A stretch of 64,000 nt of DNA from Petrosia ficiformis (lineage: Eukaryota; Porifera; Demospongiae; Haplosclerida; Petrosiidae): assembly GCA_947044365.1 (NCBI GenBank), contig OX345646.1, forward strand, positions 1,057,001 through 1,121,000, written 5' to 3'. Both the position numbers and the translations under genes were made by a program. Positions 10,901-22,779 of this stretch are shown here, in pieces. The notes under the pieces are model-generated. The model made no database searches. It was not told the DNA's origin and saw only the letters and a program-made list of their open reading frames with translations. Position 1 is the stretch's first letter. Every line of letters begins with the position of its first letter.

Positions 10901-13900
10901 GGAGTGAAGCTCGTGTTGTAGTTTGCTGTCTGAACCTGACAATAACTAATAGGAAAAGGAGACATTATGAGGTGTCGAGGACAGATGAATAGATATGCTA
11001 GTAACTAACCTCTTGTAATTTCTGTAATTCAACTTTTAATTGTGAACTATCAGAATGAAGTTCGAGTATCCTTCTATCTTGTGAATGTACTCTCACTCTG
11101 TGTCGAGGGAGAGAAGAGGAAAATGTCAGCTTACAATGTGGATAGATGAATGGAATGAATGAATGATAGATGGATGAATTGAAGAATAAGTTGGATTCAG
11201 AGTTATTGATAAGCTCATATGGTGTACCATTGACCCAAAGAGCTTCTTATTTGGCACTGCACAGTTCTCTCTGGGCCAGATGGTGCAGTTAGTTACGATT
11301 ATATTATCACTAACAGCATTAACTGTTAATTGACTCAAGGTGTATTCCCAATGGCGCACACACACTAACCATTGTTGAGCCAATTTAGCCCATGCTTCAA
11401 AACACATCAAACATTTTGATGGGATGTATGAATGGATGGATTGATGACTAAGGAATGGTTATATTTATAGAACGATAAATGATTGATGAATGGATAGATC
11501 TACATGTATTAATAAATAACTAACTGTAAGTCATTATTTTCTTGTCTAATTTTAACAAGTTCAGATAATCTGTCACAAAGTGATTCTTCCTGAAATAGAT
11601 ATAAATATGTGAAATAGATATACATGTACATGTGTGCATGCAGATAGTTTATAAACCCTTGTGGCGGTTTGTGTGTGTGTGTTTGTCTACGCTTATTGCT
11701 AGCATGCTAGGCACATGAATTTTCATGTATATATGTAGTTCACAGATGTATATACATGTACATGTGTACACATATACGCGTACATGTAGATATGGATACA
11801 AGATGGTAACTTGGTGGGTTACAGATACATATACTTTATAGAAGATGTATACATGTATATGTGTACATGTTGATATATACATGTTTACATGTTTGGTGGG
11901 TTACAGATACACATACATGTATACATGTGTACATGTACATATATAATTATACATTTATAATCGTAGATCGCCAAAGACTAACCTTTTCTTTTAATCTATC
12001 TCTAAGTTTCTCAAAATCATCATCTTTTTCTTTGAGCTGTTCGCTCAAAACGGTACACTGGGTATGAAGATCAGTGACTTGTTCCTTCAATCCATAGTGT
12101 TCCTCCATTGTAGGCATGTTGCCAAGGTAACCTTGAAGTTTCTCTGCTTGTTGTCTACGAAGTACAAAAATAGATCACAAACATTAAGACTGCTGTTTCT
12201 TCAAAACCTTGAAATGATATTACACTTAATAGACTCACTCCAATGCTTTGGCCTTGGTCTGAGTCTCTTCTACTTGTTTTTCTAACTCCATACAATATCT
12301 CTCTTTGTCTTGTAACTGAGAAATAGAGTATCTTTATAAATAAGATGTGCGTCAAATGTTTGTACAATTACATTGAAGCAATTTGATTGGTCAATGTTTG
12401 TACAATTACATTGAAGCAATTTGATTGGTCAATGTTTGTACAATTACATTGAAGCAATTTGATTGGTCGATGTTTGTACAATTACACTGAAACAATTTGA
12501 TTGGTCGATGTTTGTACAATTACACTGAAGCAATTTGATTGGTCGATGTTTGTACAATTACACAGAAGCAATTTGATTGGTCAATGTTTGTACAATTACA
12601 TTGAAGCAATTTGATTGGTCGTTTGTACAATTACACAGAAGCAATTTGATTGGTCAATGTTTGTACAATTACACAGAAGCAATTTGATTGGTCGATGTTT
12701 GTACAATTACACTGAAGCAATTTGATTGGTCAATGTTTGTACAATTACACTGAAGCAATTTGATTGGTCGATGTTTGTACAATTACACAGAAGCAATTTG
12801 ATTGGTCAATGTTTGTACAATCACACAGAAGCAATTTGATTGGTCGATGTTTGTACAATTACACTGAAGCAATTTGATTGGTCAATGTTTGTACAATTAC
12901 ACAGAAGCAATTTGATTGGTCAATGATTAATAACAGATTTGAATGTGTGTGCGTGTATCAATGAAGATTAATTTTAAAAAGTCATGATTGATTTGAACAA
13001 TGTTACCAAACAACACCACTCATTATACAATGTAGTTATAGTATATTATAAATTCATTACATCTTTTGAGGTCATTGTGAATGTGAACAGATTTTACCTT
13101 GTTCTGAGTAGTATCCAAATCTGTTTTGGTATTGTCGAGTTCATAGTACATTGAACTATAGATAAATAGAGAGGATGAATGGATAGATAGATATAGTGAT
13201 ACATGAGATAGACAAATGAGAAGTTACACATGGATCTGATATCATGTGACTGACATCATGTGACTGACTCTGTATTATTGTCTCTTGTAATGTGTGTACA
13301 TGTACATGTACATGTACATGTACAATGGAATGAATGTAATCAATAAAACTTCCTGAAAGTACAAGTACATGTACATGTACAATGGTAATCAATAATTAAA
13401 ATTTCCTGAAAGTACATGTACATGTACATACATGTACAATGGATTGAATGTAATCAATAATTAAAACTTCCTGAAAGTACATAGTTATGTGCACATGTAA
13501 ATATTTACACACACATACACATACATGTAAAGTGTACTACAACATTGTACAATACATTTATAAATATTGATTATACATGTACAATACATTTATAAATAAT
13601 GATTGTACATGTACAATACATTTATAAATATTGATTATACATGTACAATACATGTACAAATATTGATTGTACATGTATAATACATTTATAAATATTGATT
13701 ATACATGTACAATACATGTACAAATATTGATTGTACATTGTACAATACATTTATAAATATTGATTGTACATGTACAATACATGTACAAATATTGATTGTA
13801 CATGTACAATACATGTACAAATATTGATTGTACATTGTACAATACATTTATAAATATTGATTGTACATGTACAATACATGTACATTTGAGTATAGTGTCA

Positions 13901-16900
13901 CTACACAATACATGTATACTGTACCAAATAATAAACACTACTAATAATACAATGCCACAAGGACTAACACGATGATATAAAATGGTACATGTAACTAACT
14001 ACATTACAATTGTATGTGTAATGACAGTGATCTTAAACAACTGCTTTGATGGATTCTTACTCTAATTTTCTTGATAGGATATCCACTTGTACAGGAGCTG
14101 AGATAGCCGAAGAGGAGGAGGAGGAAGAAGAGGGTACATCTGTTATAAACTAGAATGTTAAAACAAAGCATATTATTATGAGGTGATTCTATAGTACATG
14201 TACATGTACATATACATGCGCATGTGCATGTACTGTACATGTATATGTACTATAATATATTATATTATAATAATTATGACTAAAAGATGTTATAACAAGT
14301 ATTCACTGACTTCATTGAAAATAAACAATAAACAATAAACAATAAACCAGGTGATGTACACTAAGCAATATAAGGTACAGCTTACTAATGTATACCCATT
14401 ATAATTATACATGTACATACATGTATATGTACCCAACGTAATACAATACATCACTTACTAATGTATACCCATTATAATTATACATGTACATACATGTATA
14501 TGTACCCAACGTAATACAATACATCACTTACTATTGTATACCCATTATAATTATACATGTACATACATGTATATGTACCCAACGTAATACAATACATCAC
14601 TTACTAATGTATACCCATTATAATTATACATGTACATAATGCAATACATACACTTACTAATGTATACCCATTATAATTATACATGTACATACATGTATAT
14701 GTACCCAACGTAATACAATACATCACTTACTATTGTATACCCATTATAATTATACATGTACATACATGTATATGTACCCAACGTAATACAATACATCACT
14801 TACTAATGTATACCCATTATAATTATACATGTACATAATGCAATACATACACTTACTAATGTATACCCATTATAATTATACATGTACATATATGTACCCA
14901 ACGTAATACAATACATCACTTACTAATGTATACCCATTATAATTATACATGTACATATATGTACCCAACGTAATACATCACTTAGTAATGTATACCCATT
15001 ATAATTATACATGTACATATACAGTGTATGTACAAAATGTAATACATTGTAATGTATACCCATGTACATGTCTGTCACGTCATATATACGATGATGACCT
15101 AAGTAATGTATACCCATTATAATTATACATGTACATATATGTACACAATGTAATACATAGTAATGTATACCCATGTATATGTCTGTCACGTCATATATAC
15201 ATTGATGACCTAAGTAATGTATACCCATTATAGAATATCAAGCAGTAAATTATACAACACTAATTCATTAATTGAGTTAGAAATGTGACTTGAGATGGAA
15301 AGAAAGATAGACACCTGAGGCAAATGAAAAAATGAAAAATGAGTTGCCTCAGGTGGGGTTTGAACCTACGACACTCTGACAGATGTAAGTGTTACAACTA
15401 ACTTCTGATCTGTTGAATTTTTTCAATTGCGATTCCTTTTCACGACACTCTAGTTGTAACTTTGATATGGTCTGCTTTTGTCTGTAATAATTAATAGAGT
15501 TTATATTATAATTAATAGTTAATGATATGAAATTAATTAGCTACTGAATGATTATACTGAATGCTTCAGGTTGCTTGAAGTTACAACCAAAGGAATCGAC
15601 CTATCAAATTTCACTATCACATGAATTAGTAGATTTGATTGGTAATTCTAGTCTGGGAATAGGGACAAGACTAAAACCTCAAGCACCGCAGGCACACATC
15701 ACTAGTAATAACACAAAATGCACCCAGATGTGACAATAGTCACAGAGACTAGACCTGTGAAAACCATAGGATCCCAGAACACTGAATATAATTAAATTGT
15801 GTAATTATTAAACCCATAAAAGTGTCACTAACAGTTGCTATAAGGGATTTGTCGTTCCTCATGAGTATGGTCTCCTGATTATGGTCCTAGTCATAAAAAT
15901 TTTTTGAGAGCCTACTAAAATTATAAATAGGCCATGTAATGTAACACATCAAAGTCACACAGTATCCACAGAGAGGCCATAGACCTATGAAAACTACATA
16001 TTCTCAGCACACAGGAATTGTATTCATGAATATCATTAAACTGTGTAATTACTAAACCCACAATAGTGTCACCAACAGCTGAGAATAAAAGGATTTGTTG
16101 TGCCTCACACAATTTAGCTTCATTCAAGGGGAGTTTTTCCATCCTTATTGATAAAATTTTTGAGAGCCTACTAAAATAGGCTTGTTATAAATAAGTGTTA
16201 TGTAAATTATGTAATACACCTAGTATAGTGGTGGCACTGAATACAATACCAAGTAATTTGGGAATCAGTATCGATGGCATCCAGTTCAATACTGATACTT
16301 GATAATGCATGTGCTTACATTTTTATACAAATTAAGTTAAAAATTTGGATGTGCTATGTGAATGTAAATGTTTCTGTTGAATGGGTGTGTCAGATTAAAA
16401 TAGAGGTGTGGTGATTGGATCGGTATTGGTACTTGGACATTACTCAGTACCAGAAACTTTAGACGTGATATCGAAGTAACGAGTACTTTTGGTGTCGAAT
16501 CACCCATCACTATCATAGGGGCTATTAGCATACTGAAGGAATTGTATTTATGAATGTCATTAAATCGTGTAACCAACAATAGTGTCACCAACAGCTGAGT
16601 ATAAAAGGGATTTGTTGTTCCTCATGGAATTCAGTTTTACTCAAGAGTTTAAAAAAGCCTGTAATGCAACATACAATAGGCTTATCAAGCCACATGTTCC
16701 CAGCACACTACATTTATGAATATCATTAAACTGTGTAATTACTAAACCCACAATAGTGTCACTAACAGCTGAGAATAAAAGGAAGTTGTTGTTGCTCTTG
16801 AAATTTATATCATGTAGTAATCTGGTAATCCTAGTAGTTTGACAACAAATTTTTGAAAGCCTACTAAATAGGAAATAGGCTTGTTATATGTAATACATAA

Positions 16901-19321
16901 AAGTCACACAACATTCATTAAAGCCATATGAAAACTATATCACATTGAAGGAATTGTATTTATGAATATCATTAAACTATGTAATTACTAAACCCACAAT
17001 AGTGTCACCAACAGCTGAGAATAAAAGGAAGTTGTTGTTGCTCTTGAAATTTATCATTTTCTAGTAACTAAATTTTTGAGAGCCTACAAAAATGGGCTTG
17101 TTATATCATAATATAATTGTCCTTGTAATATACGGTCAAAAGTAAAGCTACACGAAATACAACTTCCTTAACCAACACATACTCATCCAGGTGACAAAAA
17201 CACATGCATATATATATATAATTATATATATACATGTATATATAGTTTGGACCTAGTCGTAGCCGCCCTCTTAGCGAAGTGGGCGGCTATGCCAGACTAG
17301 TTTGGACCCAATTATATAGTGATAGCCTTATGGGCAATTCTTTCATATTCTGTGGTTAAGTATTATGGTGATATTATTAACATTCATAAAAGTGTAAATT
17401 AGATTATAACTGGTGTTTCAAAATAAATCCTTCAATGGGTTATTGCATTTCAATATATCAGGTATTAGTGACCATATTGTGTTAGTTAAATTAACAATCA
17501 TACCACTTTTATAAAATGCTATATTCTACTAACAATTGACAAATATCAATACTTCTATGGCTGTAGTACAAATGGCTTCATGAGATTCCTTTAAGGTTAG
17601 TAAATAACAACCAACTTAACCCAAAGTAAGTGTTGTTTTAGTTAACTACATGAATAACTATAACTAAAACCTCTTTTAGTAAGGTATTTTGACTTTTAGT
17701 TAACTAAACTATAACTAAATTACAAGTGTACTGAAATAACTATAACTAAAACCTCTTTTAGTAAGGTAATGTGACATTTAGTTAACTAAACTATAACTAA
17801 ATTACAAGTCTATTGTAATAACTACAACTAACTAAAATGAAAACTGACCAATAATGGGCACTTTTAGTTAGTTAACTAAAACTAAAGCCCTTTTAGTAAG
17901 CCTAATATTATTTAGTTAATTAAACTATAACTAAACTAAAAATTTGAGAAACCAGACATACTATAACTATAACTAAAAGTAGTCATTATTGCACTACAAA
18001 ACAAATGCAATTGGTATTCATAAATACAATTCCACTGAAGTACAGTATGTACAGAATATATACAATCTGATAATAACCATAACAATGTCTACACCTATAG
18101 TATCCTATACACCTACATGTACTATAATTTATGTACCATAACATACTACAACATCATGTTTGTGATTCCTAGAATCAACCAGAATACTATCTTCAGCCAA
18201 AGTAGGTCTATTAAGTACAGTACAACTGTACAAACCCAATATAAATGGCTACATGAGGTTAGTTAATGAGACAACCAACCTCAGCTAAAGTAGCTCTATT
18301 ATGCAGAGTACATACAAAACAAATACAATTAGTTGCATGATATTAGTTAATAACTTCAGCCAAAGTAGCTGTATTGAGTACAATACAAACCCAATACAAA
18401 TCACTATGATATTAGTTACAATACCTATACAACTGACCTAATATAATTCATATACCATACCATAGTACATAAATACAAAATTATTTCAACATTTCTTATA
18501 AAGTACAGTATAGTATGACTACTATATGACATTCCTTGCCTCTATTTGACAAAGTACAGTACAGTACAAACCATTATAAATGGACATTGTATGGCAAACC
18601 TAATAAAATGAAATTCCTTGTATCATTTTGACAACCAAAACAAAATACTTACACATGACATTTCTTGAATCCAAGTTAGTAAATTTTACAATCAATTTTA
18701 ACCAAAGCTCAACTAGGATATATGCCACCAGAAGTGGGCATGGCAATGGTTTATTTGAAACCATAACAACAAGAGACCCTAGGATTGAGGGGTGTGTCCT
18801 ATGAATTTTAATGAGGTGCCGTATATCCTAGTTGATCTACTCAACAATGATACTTCTTCTGCACCAACACAAGCTACACAACACAATAATATAATGCTAA
18901 CAAACCTGTCAATGATTTGACTCTTTTCACTCAATATGTTCATTAAACTACGCAACTTCTGAGTAGTGATTTCTCCTTTAATAGGTGGACTTCCACCATG
19001 TGAAAGTGACCTCTCGTGAATTCGATCCAAACTGGGAGATGAAAATGCGTGACTTATATAATCATGTCGCTCGGTAGTGTGGCGACTTATAATAGGACTA
19101 CTTGTGGGACTGTAGGCTTTGGGATCATACTGAGGTACTAGTTGTGACTTTTGAGGGGGTGTGTAACCGACTAGAGGAGCAACCATTGCTGTAGGGGGTA
19201 GTTTTGAAGGAACATAAGATGTTATAGTAGGGGATTGGCTTCCTTCATTATTAAATCTTTTATGAGGTTCATTTGAGACAATTGATTCAGTTCCAGCTGA
19301 TGTCTTTGTAACAACATCCAT
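7913..19321 (-). CDS. 14-exon coiled-coil protein, centrosomal type (CEP85-like, tentative)
   Basis: Exons (minus): 19321-18906, 15481-15403, 14149-14061, 13155-13098, 12315-12239, 12154-11983, 11589-11525, 11097-11010, 10945-10787, 10254-10177, 9935-9873, 9803-9735, 8825-8726, 8079-7913. Every junction is GT-AG and in phase, giving 559 residues. Residues 1-about 130 are polar, Ser/Pro-rich and probably disordered. From [17 protein letters not shown] on, the protein is nearly continuous heptad-type coiled coil (for example [13 protein letters not shown] and [12 protein letters not shown]). The tail has [12 protein letters not shown] and ends [14 protein letters not shown]. Organisation and tail recall centrosomal CEP85/CEP85L, but I cannot verify this. 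Introns are filled with minisatellites, and intron 1 (3.4 kb) holds four small-RNA modules. It is divergent from the reductase at 19552 and shares its 230-bp promoter region. Confidence 0.8.
8070..8240 (-). pseudogene. Duplicated fragment of the last coiled-coil exon
   Basis: The piece 8192-8233 repeats 8026-8072 (CTGATTCCAGTGTCATCACA) and encodes a degraded copy of [16 protein letters not shown] (as [14 protein letters not shown]). It lies in intron 13, just upstream of the functional last exon, and has no good acceptor. It probably arose by a local tandem duplication of about 165 bp that includes part of the repeat around 8107-8180. Confidence 0.7.
8451..8655. mobile_element. hAT-like MITE with 8-bp target duplication
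   Basis: 205 bp with ends CAGTGTCTTTGATGAG and TATCAAAAACTCTG, flanked by the perfect 8-bp duplication ATTGTTGG (8443-8450 and 8656-8663). CAGTG/CAGAG ends plus an 8-bp duplication are hAT hallmarks. A related, uninterrupted sequence at 49.89-49.98 kb carries ATTGTTGG once (49946-49953), i.e. an empty site. Inserted in intron 13 of the coiled-coil gene. Confidence 0.9.
9262..9535. repeat. 25-bp tandem repeat, about 11 copies
   Basis: Units AGCAGCCACAATGGCTTAGA / AAATA, with small variants and one 4-bp insertion, in intron 12 of the coiled-coil gene. Confidence 0.9.
9950..10168. repeat. Minisatellite related to 5.7-6.3 kb array
   Basis: About four units of ATTAATGTGTTCTAAATATA / GTAACATATAGAGTAACATT in intron 10. 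Confidence 0.85.
10258..10720. repeat. (ATGG)n microsatellite
   Basis: Long GATG/GGAT tetranucleotide tract with ACTGGATG, ACTAGATG and ACGGATG interruptions, in intron 9 directly beside exon 10. Confidence 0.95.
11196..11415. mobile_element. hAT-like MITE, diverged copy
   Basis: Starts CAGAGTTATTGATAAG. It shares GTTCTCTCTGGGCC, ATTATCACTAACAGCATTAA and CCCAATGGCGCACACAC blocks with the 8451 element. The right end (CACATCAAACATTTTGAT) has decayed. Confidence 0.75.
11590..11980. other. Intronic TACATGTA-rich low-complexity sequence
   Basis: ATACATGTACATGTG-type repeats and a partial duplication of GGTGGGTTACAGATACA (about 11813 and 11893). No coding or RNA signal. Confidence 0.7.
12345..12926. 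repeat. 38-bp minisatellite, about 15 copies
   Basis: Units TGTTTGTACAATTACACTGA / AGCAATTTGATTGGTCAA with A/G and CACTG/CACAG variants, in intron 4. Each unit contains an ATTGG (inverted CCAAT) box. Confidence 0.92.
13285..13900. repeat. (TGTACA)n and 32-38 bp palindromic repeats
   Basis: 13285-13440 is TACATG repeats with duplicated AATCAATAATTAAAACTTCC blocks. 13540-13890 is units of ATTTATAAATATTGATTGTACATG-type sequence in which every unit is close to self-complementary. Intron 3. Confidence 0.85.
14385..15235. repeat. Minisatellite, unit about 70 bp
   Basis: About 12 units of ACTTACTAATGTATACCCAT / TATAATTATACATGTACATA, several with CATGTATATGTACCCAACG. Each unit contains CTTACTAA and TACATGTACATA palindromes. 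Intron 2. Reading frames through it are artefacts. Confidence 0.92.
15311..15403 (-). repeat. tRNA-related (SINE-like) fragment
   Basis: On the minus strand TTAGTTGTAACAC (A-box-like) is followed about 35 nt later by GTAGGTTCAAACCCCAC (B box/T arm) and CCTGAGGC. The acceptor-like CACCTGAGGCAA also occurs inverted (15311-15322 against 15344-15355), forming a hairpin. The 5' acceptor strand does not match, so it is not an intact tRNA. It abuts exon 2 of the coiled-coil gene and supplies its 5' splice site (GAA|GTTAGT). Confidence 0.45.
15783..15932 (+). ncRNA. Putative Sm-class small RNA module (diverged)
   Basis: Distal element 15783, PSE-like AAACCCATAAAAGTGTCAC (about 15810), TATA-like CTATAAGGG (15838), Sm-like AATTTTTTGAG with one extra T (about 15898), stem-loop AGCCTA...TAGGC (15909-15932). 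First of a cluster in intron 1 of the coiled-coil gene, antisense to it. Confidence 0.5.
16024..16182 (+). ncRNA. Putative Sm-class small RNA module
   Basis: All parts present: CATGAATATCATTAAAC (16025), AAACCCACAATAGTGTCA (16054-16071), AATAAAAGG in place of TATA (16084), Sm site AATTTTTG (16155-16162), stem-loop AGCCTA-CTAAAA-TAGGCT (16165-16182). TATA-to-Sm distance is about 71 nt. Known biology: Sm sites are RAU4-6GR followed by a 3' hairpin. Inference: the stretch before the Sm site is the 5' part of a small RNA. Confidence 0.6.
16214..16530. other. Dispersed AT-rich repeat (TACTTGATAATGCATGTG family)
   Basis: GGGAATCAGTATCGATGGCA and ACTTGATAATGCATGTG blocks recur at 43.7, 54.17, 57.2 and 59.77 kb. 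The right end CGAATCACCCATCACTA resembles ends of small DNA elements such as that at 47.96 kb. No gene. Confidence 0.5.
16536..16655 (+). pseudogene. Degenerate small RNA module
   Basis: TTATGAATGTCATTAAA and CAATAGTGTCACCAACAGCTGAGTATAAAAGG (in two parts) are kept. The ACCCA half of the PSE and the Sm site are lost; an AAAAAAGCCTGTAATGC remnant remains. Confidence 0.55.
16714..16881 (+). ncRNA. Putative Sm-class small RNA module
   Basis: TTATGAATATCATTAAAC (16714), AAACCCACAATAGTGTCA (16744), AATAAAAGG (16774), Sm AATTTTTGA (16848-16856), stem-loop AGCCTA...TAGGCT (16858-16881). The first half of the body (GAAGTTGTTGTTGCTCTTG) equals that of the module at 16.96 kb; the second half is unrelated and 30 nt longer. 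Confidence 0.6.
16961..17098 (+). ncRNA. Putative Sm-class small RNA module, short form
   Basis: TATGAATATCATTAA (16961), AAACCCACAATAGTGTCA (16990), AATAAAAGG (17030), Sm AATTTTTG (17071-17078), stem-loop AGCCTACAAAAATGGGCT (17081-17098; one G-U pair). TATA-to-Sm is only about 41 nt, the shortest spacing seen. Confidence 0.6.
17255..17302. repeat. GC-rich hairpin
   Basis: TAGCCGCCC (from 17270) pairs with GGGCGGCTA (to about 17291) around a CTTAGCGAAG loop, framed by TAGTTTGGACC on both sides. It stands out in AT-rich sequence. A comparable GC-rich hairpin is at 34.69-34.74 kb. Possibly the end of a dispersed element. Confidence 0.55.
17636..17998. repeat. 82-bp minisatellite family 'TAACTAAA', copy 2
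   Basis: Same unit as at 1-345, here closed on the right by CATACTATAACTATAACT and AAAAGTAGTCATTATTG. Intron 1 of the coiled-coil gene. Confidence 0.88.
18000..18705. other. Intron sequence with weak CCAAAGTAG repeats
   Basis: Diverged repetition of CCAAAGTAGNTNTATTAAGT, TACAGTACAA and AAACCCAATA motifs at spacing of about 70-110 bp. No gene seen. Confidence 0.5.
18710..18836. mobile_element. 125-bp MITE, TCAACTAGGATAT termini
   Basis: TCAACTAGGATATATGCCACC (18710 on) is inverted at GGTGCCGTATATCCTAGTTGA (to about 18835). The core holds TGAATTTTAATGAGGTGC, related to the 671-880 repeat. It sits in intron 1 about 70 bp from exon 1. Confidence 0.7.
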
Positions 19322-19551
19322 ACTCTTGAATATGTGATTCCAGTACTTGCAAACCAATTCAGTGGGTTTGACAGAGTCCTGAGCAGATGTAAGCTTACTG
19401 GAATACTTTTGTATGATTCAAACACTGACTAGACGGAAGGAAGTTAGGAAGATGACCTTCGATCGTGCTTTATTTAAAGCGCGCGATTGCGCATGCGCAG
19501 TAACCAAATTGAGCCACTCCTACTTTTTCTGCAAACTAAAAAAAAAAAAGG
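19322..19551. promoter_or_regulatory. Bidirectional promoter with NRF1-type palindrome
   Basis: 230 bp between divergent starts of the coiled-coil gene (19321, minus) and the reductase (19552, plus). It contains the palindrome TGCGCATGCGCA (19488-19499), identical to the NRF1 consensus core, within a local GC-rich patch (AAAGCGCGCGATTGCGC). The same 12-mer occurs at 38001-38012 between CEP57 and PITRM1. The plus-strand ATG has a good context (AAGGATGGCT). Confidence 0.7.
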
Positions 19552-20962
19552 ATGGCTCAAGCTATGAGGTATAGACAGCTTGGCAGCACTAATATGAAGC
19601 TGTCCATTATCAGTTTAGGAGGATCAGGATATGGGAGGAACTATGGTCCATACGATGAGCAAGAAGCAATCAAAGCCTTAGAGTAAGTTTACTTCACCAA
19701 CATGAGGTCTTTCGATAATCACCATTCCTTACATTTATAATCTATTTTTCATTTTGTAGGTATTCAATAGATCGTGGAATAAATTACATTGATACAGCTT
19801 ATTGGTATGGGCAAGGACATTCGGAGAAATTCCTAGGTCGAGCTCTAAAAAAAATACCACGACACAAATATTTCATTGCAACTAAAGTGGGACGATATAA
19901 ACTCGATATACCCAATATGTTTAATTTCACAGCTGAAAAGGTCACACAAAGTGCCGAAGAAAGTCTGAAACGTCTTCAGCTTGATTCCGTAGATTTGTTA
20001 CAAATACACGATGTAGAATTTGCATCTTCTCTAGATGTAATTCTCAATGAAACACTCCCGGCAGTGGAGAGACTCAAAGAGAGAGGTCTTTGTCGTTATA
20101 TTGGAATTACAGGATACCCTCTGGGCCCTTTAAGAGAACTAGTGGTAAAGAGTAGCGTGAAAATTGATAGTATTCTCTCATATTGCCGTTTATCACTCAA
20201 CGATAATTCCCTAATCAATCACTTTGAATTTTTCAAAACACATCGGATACCCATCATTAATGCTTGTGCCGTGGGAATGGGTCTGCTGACTGAGACTGGA
20301 ATTCAGGATTGGCATCCTGCTCTACCAGAAATAAAAACAGCTTGTCTGAGAGCTGTTGAATATTGTGTAAAGGAGGGAGTAGATATATCAAGGCTTGCAA
20401 TGAGTTACTCAACAGGATTTGAGGAGGTGAGAAATTTAATAAGCAATTTTGTTATGTTGCTTCCTTGATAGTATTATTAATTAAGAATGAATGACTAAAG
20501 AAGGATCACTTTGAATTGAATCAAAGCTCAATATAAATTCATGATATGAATGATATAGGTGGTTACCATGGTAAATGAACCTATAGTGACCTCAAGTTCA
20601 GCTCAGTGTGATTCTACTACATGATGCTAAATTTAATGTATCCACTTAAAATATTTTTTTCTGAAATTATCGCTAAATGTTGACATAGTGTTAACAAAAT
20701 CATCTTTATCGTCTCTCTGATCTAATGTTGTCTAAACTTATTTATATCATGTATTTTCATGCAGGCAGTAACGACACTTGTGAGTATGTGCGATACTGTT
20801 ACAGTGGACAAGAACCTTGATGGAGCTTTACGTCCATTGACCAACAAAGAGGAAGAAGTGAAAGACTATATTGAGAAGACATATTTCACTCCTTTATCTC
20901 AAAGACATTGGGAAGGAGTGGAGCCTGAACTGTATTGGAAAGCAGTTAAAAGTAGTACTTGA
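19552..20962 (+). CDS. Aldo/keto reductase, L-galactose dehydrogenase-like
   Basis: Exons 19552-19682, 19760-20426 and 20765-20962 join in phase into 331 residues, the usual length of the L-galactose 1-dehydrogenase type of aldo/keto reductase (plant enzyme about 319). The family oxidises an aldose to its lactone with NAD(P) in the cytosol. Seen: N-terminal RQLGSTNMKLSIISLGG; catalytic tetrad D55 (YIDTA), Y60 (YWYG), K86 (TKVGRYK), H127 (QIHDVEF); ILSYCRLSLNDNSL and GMGLLTETG typical of the subgroup. The C-terminal part has PLSQRHWEGV. There is no signal or membrane segment. Exact substrate in this animal is unknown. Tail-to-tail with a damaged paralog at 21.7-23.7 kb. Confidence 0.9.
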
Positions 20963-21669
20963 TACTGAAACATTTAATTAATTGTATGTTTAAGTCCTGA
21001 ACTGTTTGAAACAAATGGTTCATGTTTTTGCCGGTATACATGTACAGCCATTAGAAAGGTTTCTTTGTTTGTGATAAATTTTGAAGCATGGATTATTAAT
21101 ACAAATGAATATAATTATATTTAGGAAAGAATATATTTAGAAACGAATATACTTGTACTGTGTAGATCTGAATGATTTGGTATATACATCAATATGAATA
21201 GCTATCAAAACATTTGGTATTTGTAATGAACTTTAAATTGGTGAAGTAAATCGAGGATGAGGAGTATACTGGTGGCTGAAGTCCCAGTAGTACCAGCCTT
21301 TTTTCACTTTCCTCTTTCAGCCTTATTCATAGAATTTAGTGTTTATACTTGTATAAATGTTTTCTTCTAGTAAAACAACTGTTGTTGATCATTTTAAACG
21401 AAATTTCCAAAACGTTTTCTGAGGTCGAGGTAAATATGAATGACCTTTAGTAATATGGCTTTGTTCATCATTGGTTGAAAGTACAGCAACTAATCGAATG
21501 TTGAATTAACCAGTAATTCAGGATTTTGGCACATGCAATAACCCACATTTTGTGATGCTTATCATTATGTAAGTATTAATTGTGATATTGACATTATCAA
21601 GATATAAATATAACTAGTAATACGAACCCATACAGCTTTTGATCAAAAGGGTTTATTAAAAATAAGACA
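20963..21669. other. 3' flanks of two convergent reductase genes
   Basis: AT-rich sequence between converging stop codons (20962 and 21670). No gene or ordered repeat found. Confidence 0.6.
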
Positions 21670-22779
21670 TTATTTTCTAGCAATTTCTAGTTCTTTCCAA
21701 TATCTCTCTACATCGACTCCTTCCCAATGTCTTTGTGATAAAGGTTTGAAAAATCTCTCTTCAATCTCAGCCTTGACTTGTTTCTCAGTCTCTGTGAGTC
21801 GAGTCAATGCAGAATGAATATTCTTCTCCAACATTTTCATATCTTTAGTTGCTATTAGCGTCGTTACTACCTATAAATCAAAATATCATATTCACTGAAA
21901 TGTAAGTATACATACAATAATACTAGCCCAAACTTGATGAAATGGAGTTAATGATTTCTTGAAATAGTTCAGTAGGGTTTTCAAGCTTAGTGTTAGATTA
22001 CAGTTTAAAGTTAGGGTTCTCATGTAGTCATATTATAAAAAACTTTCAAAACTAATAGTAGCTAGTGAGTTAAAAATGCAACACCAAAGGTGTACTATAC
22101 ACACAAAAGTATTTAGGACTAGAATATAATTAACATGCTGGACACCTCATTATAACTGGTAGAATGATTCACTGCTAATCGTGTAATATCAACTCCTTGA
22201 TCTTTGCTGTATTCTACAGCTCTCCTACAAGCATCTTTAATCTCTTGTGAAGCAGGGTTCCAATGTTGACCTCCCGATTCTGTTAGAAGACCGAGACTAA
22301 GAGGGCTTGCGTAGATAATAGGAACTCTATGAGAGTTAAAAACTCAAAATGTTCAGTTAATGAATTATCGTTAAGAGATAAATGACAATACGATAGAATA
22401 CTGTCTATTTTGACACTACTTCGAGTTATGATATTCCTCATGATATCCAGAGGGTATCCAGTTATTCCGATGTATCTACAAAGACCTTTCTCTTTCAATT
22501 TATGTACAGCAGGAAGGGTTTCATTAATTATGAGATCTATTGAAGGGGCATACTCCACGTCATGTACCTGTATGTATGTAATAGTAGAAAAGGTTAGTAG
22601 TAGTACTGTGTACATTGGTTCTCCTGTAATGTGGACATCTTTAATGCTCCAAGGTAGTCCAAGATATTCAGTACAGTCCTTATTGATTACAAGTGTGTAT
22701 TGATTTGTACTCCATGGACCAGATTTCTATTCCAATATTAATTAATAGAGTATAGGAATGTGGCTATAGGGTTTATAAA

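Noticed and set aside
14923..15228. 101-codon frame with MGIHYLGH repeats
   Set aside because: Translation of the 70-bp minisatellite in an intron.
9262..15235. CRISPR-like arrays (regular repeats with short unique segments)
   Set aside because: Units are contiguous minisatellites without unique spacers, in introns of an animal gene.
15311..15403. Complete tRNA gene
   Set aside because: Only A-box-like, B-box and 3' acceptor parts are visible; the 5' acceptor strand and a proper anticodon arm are missing.
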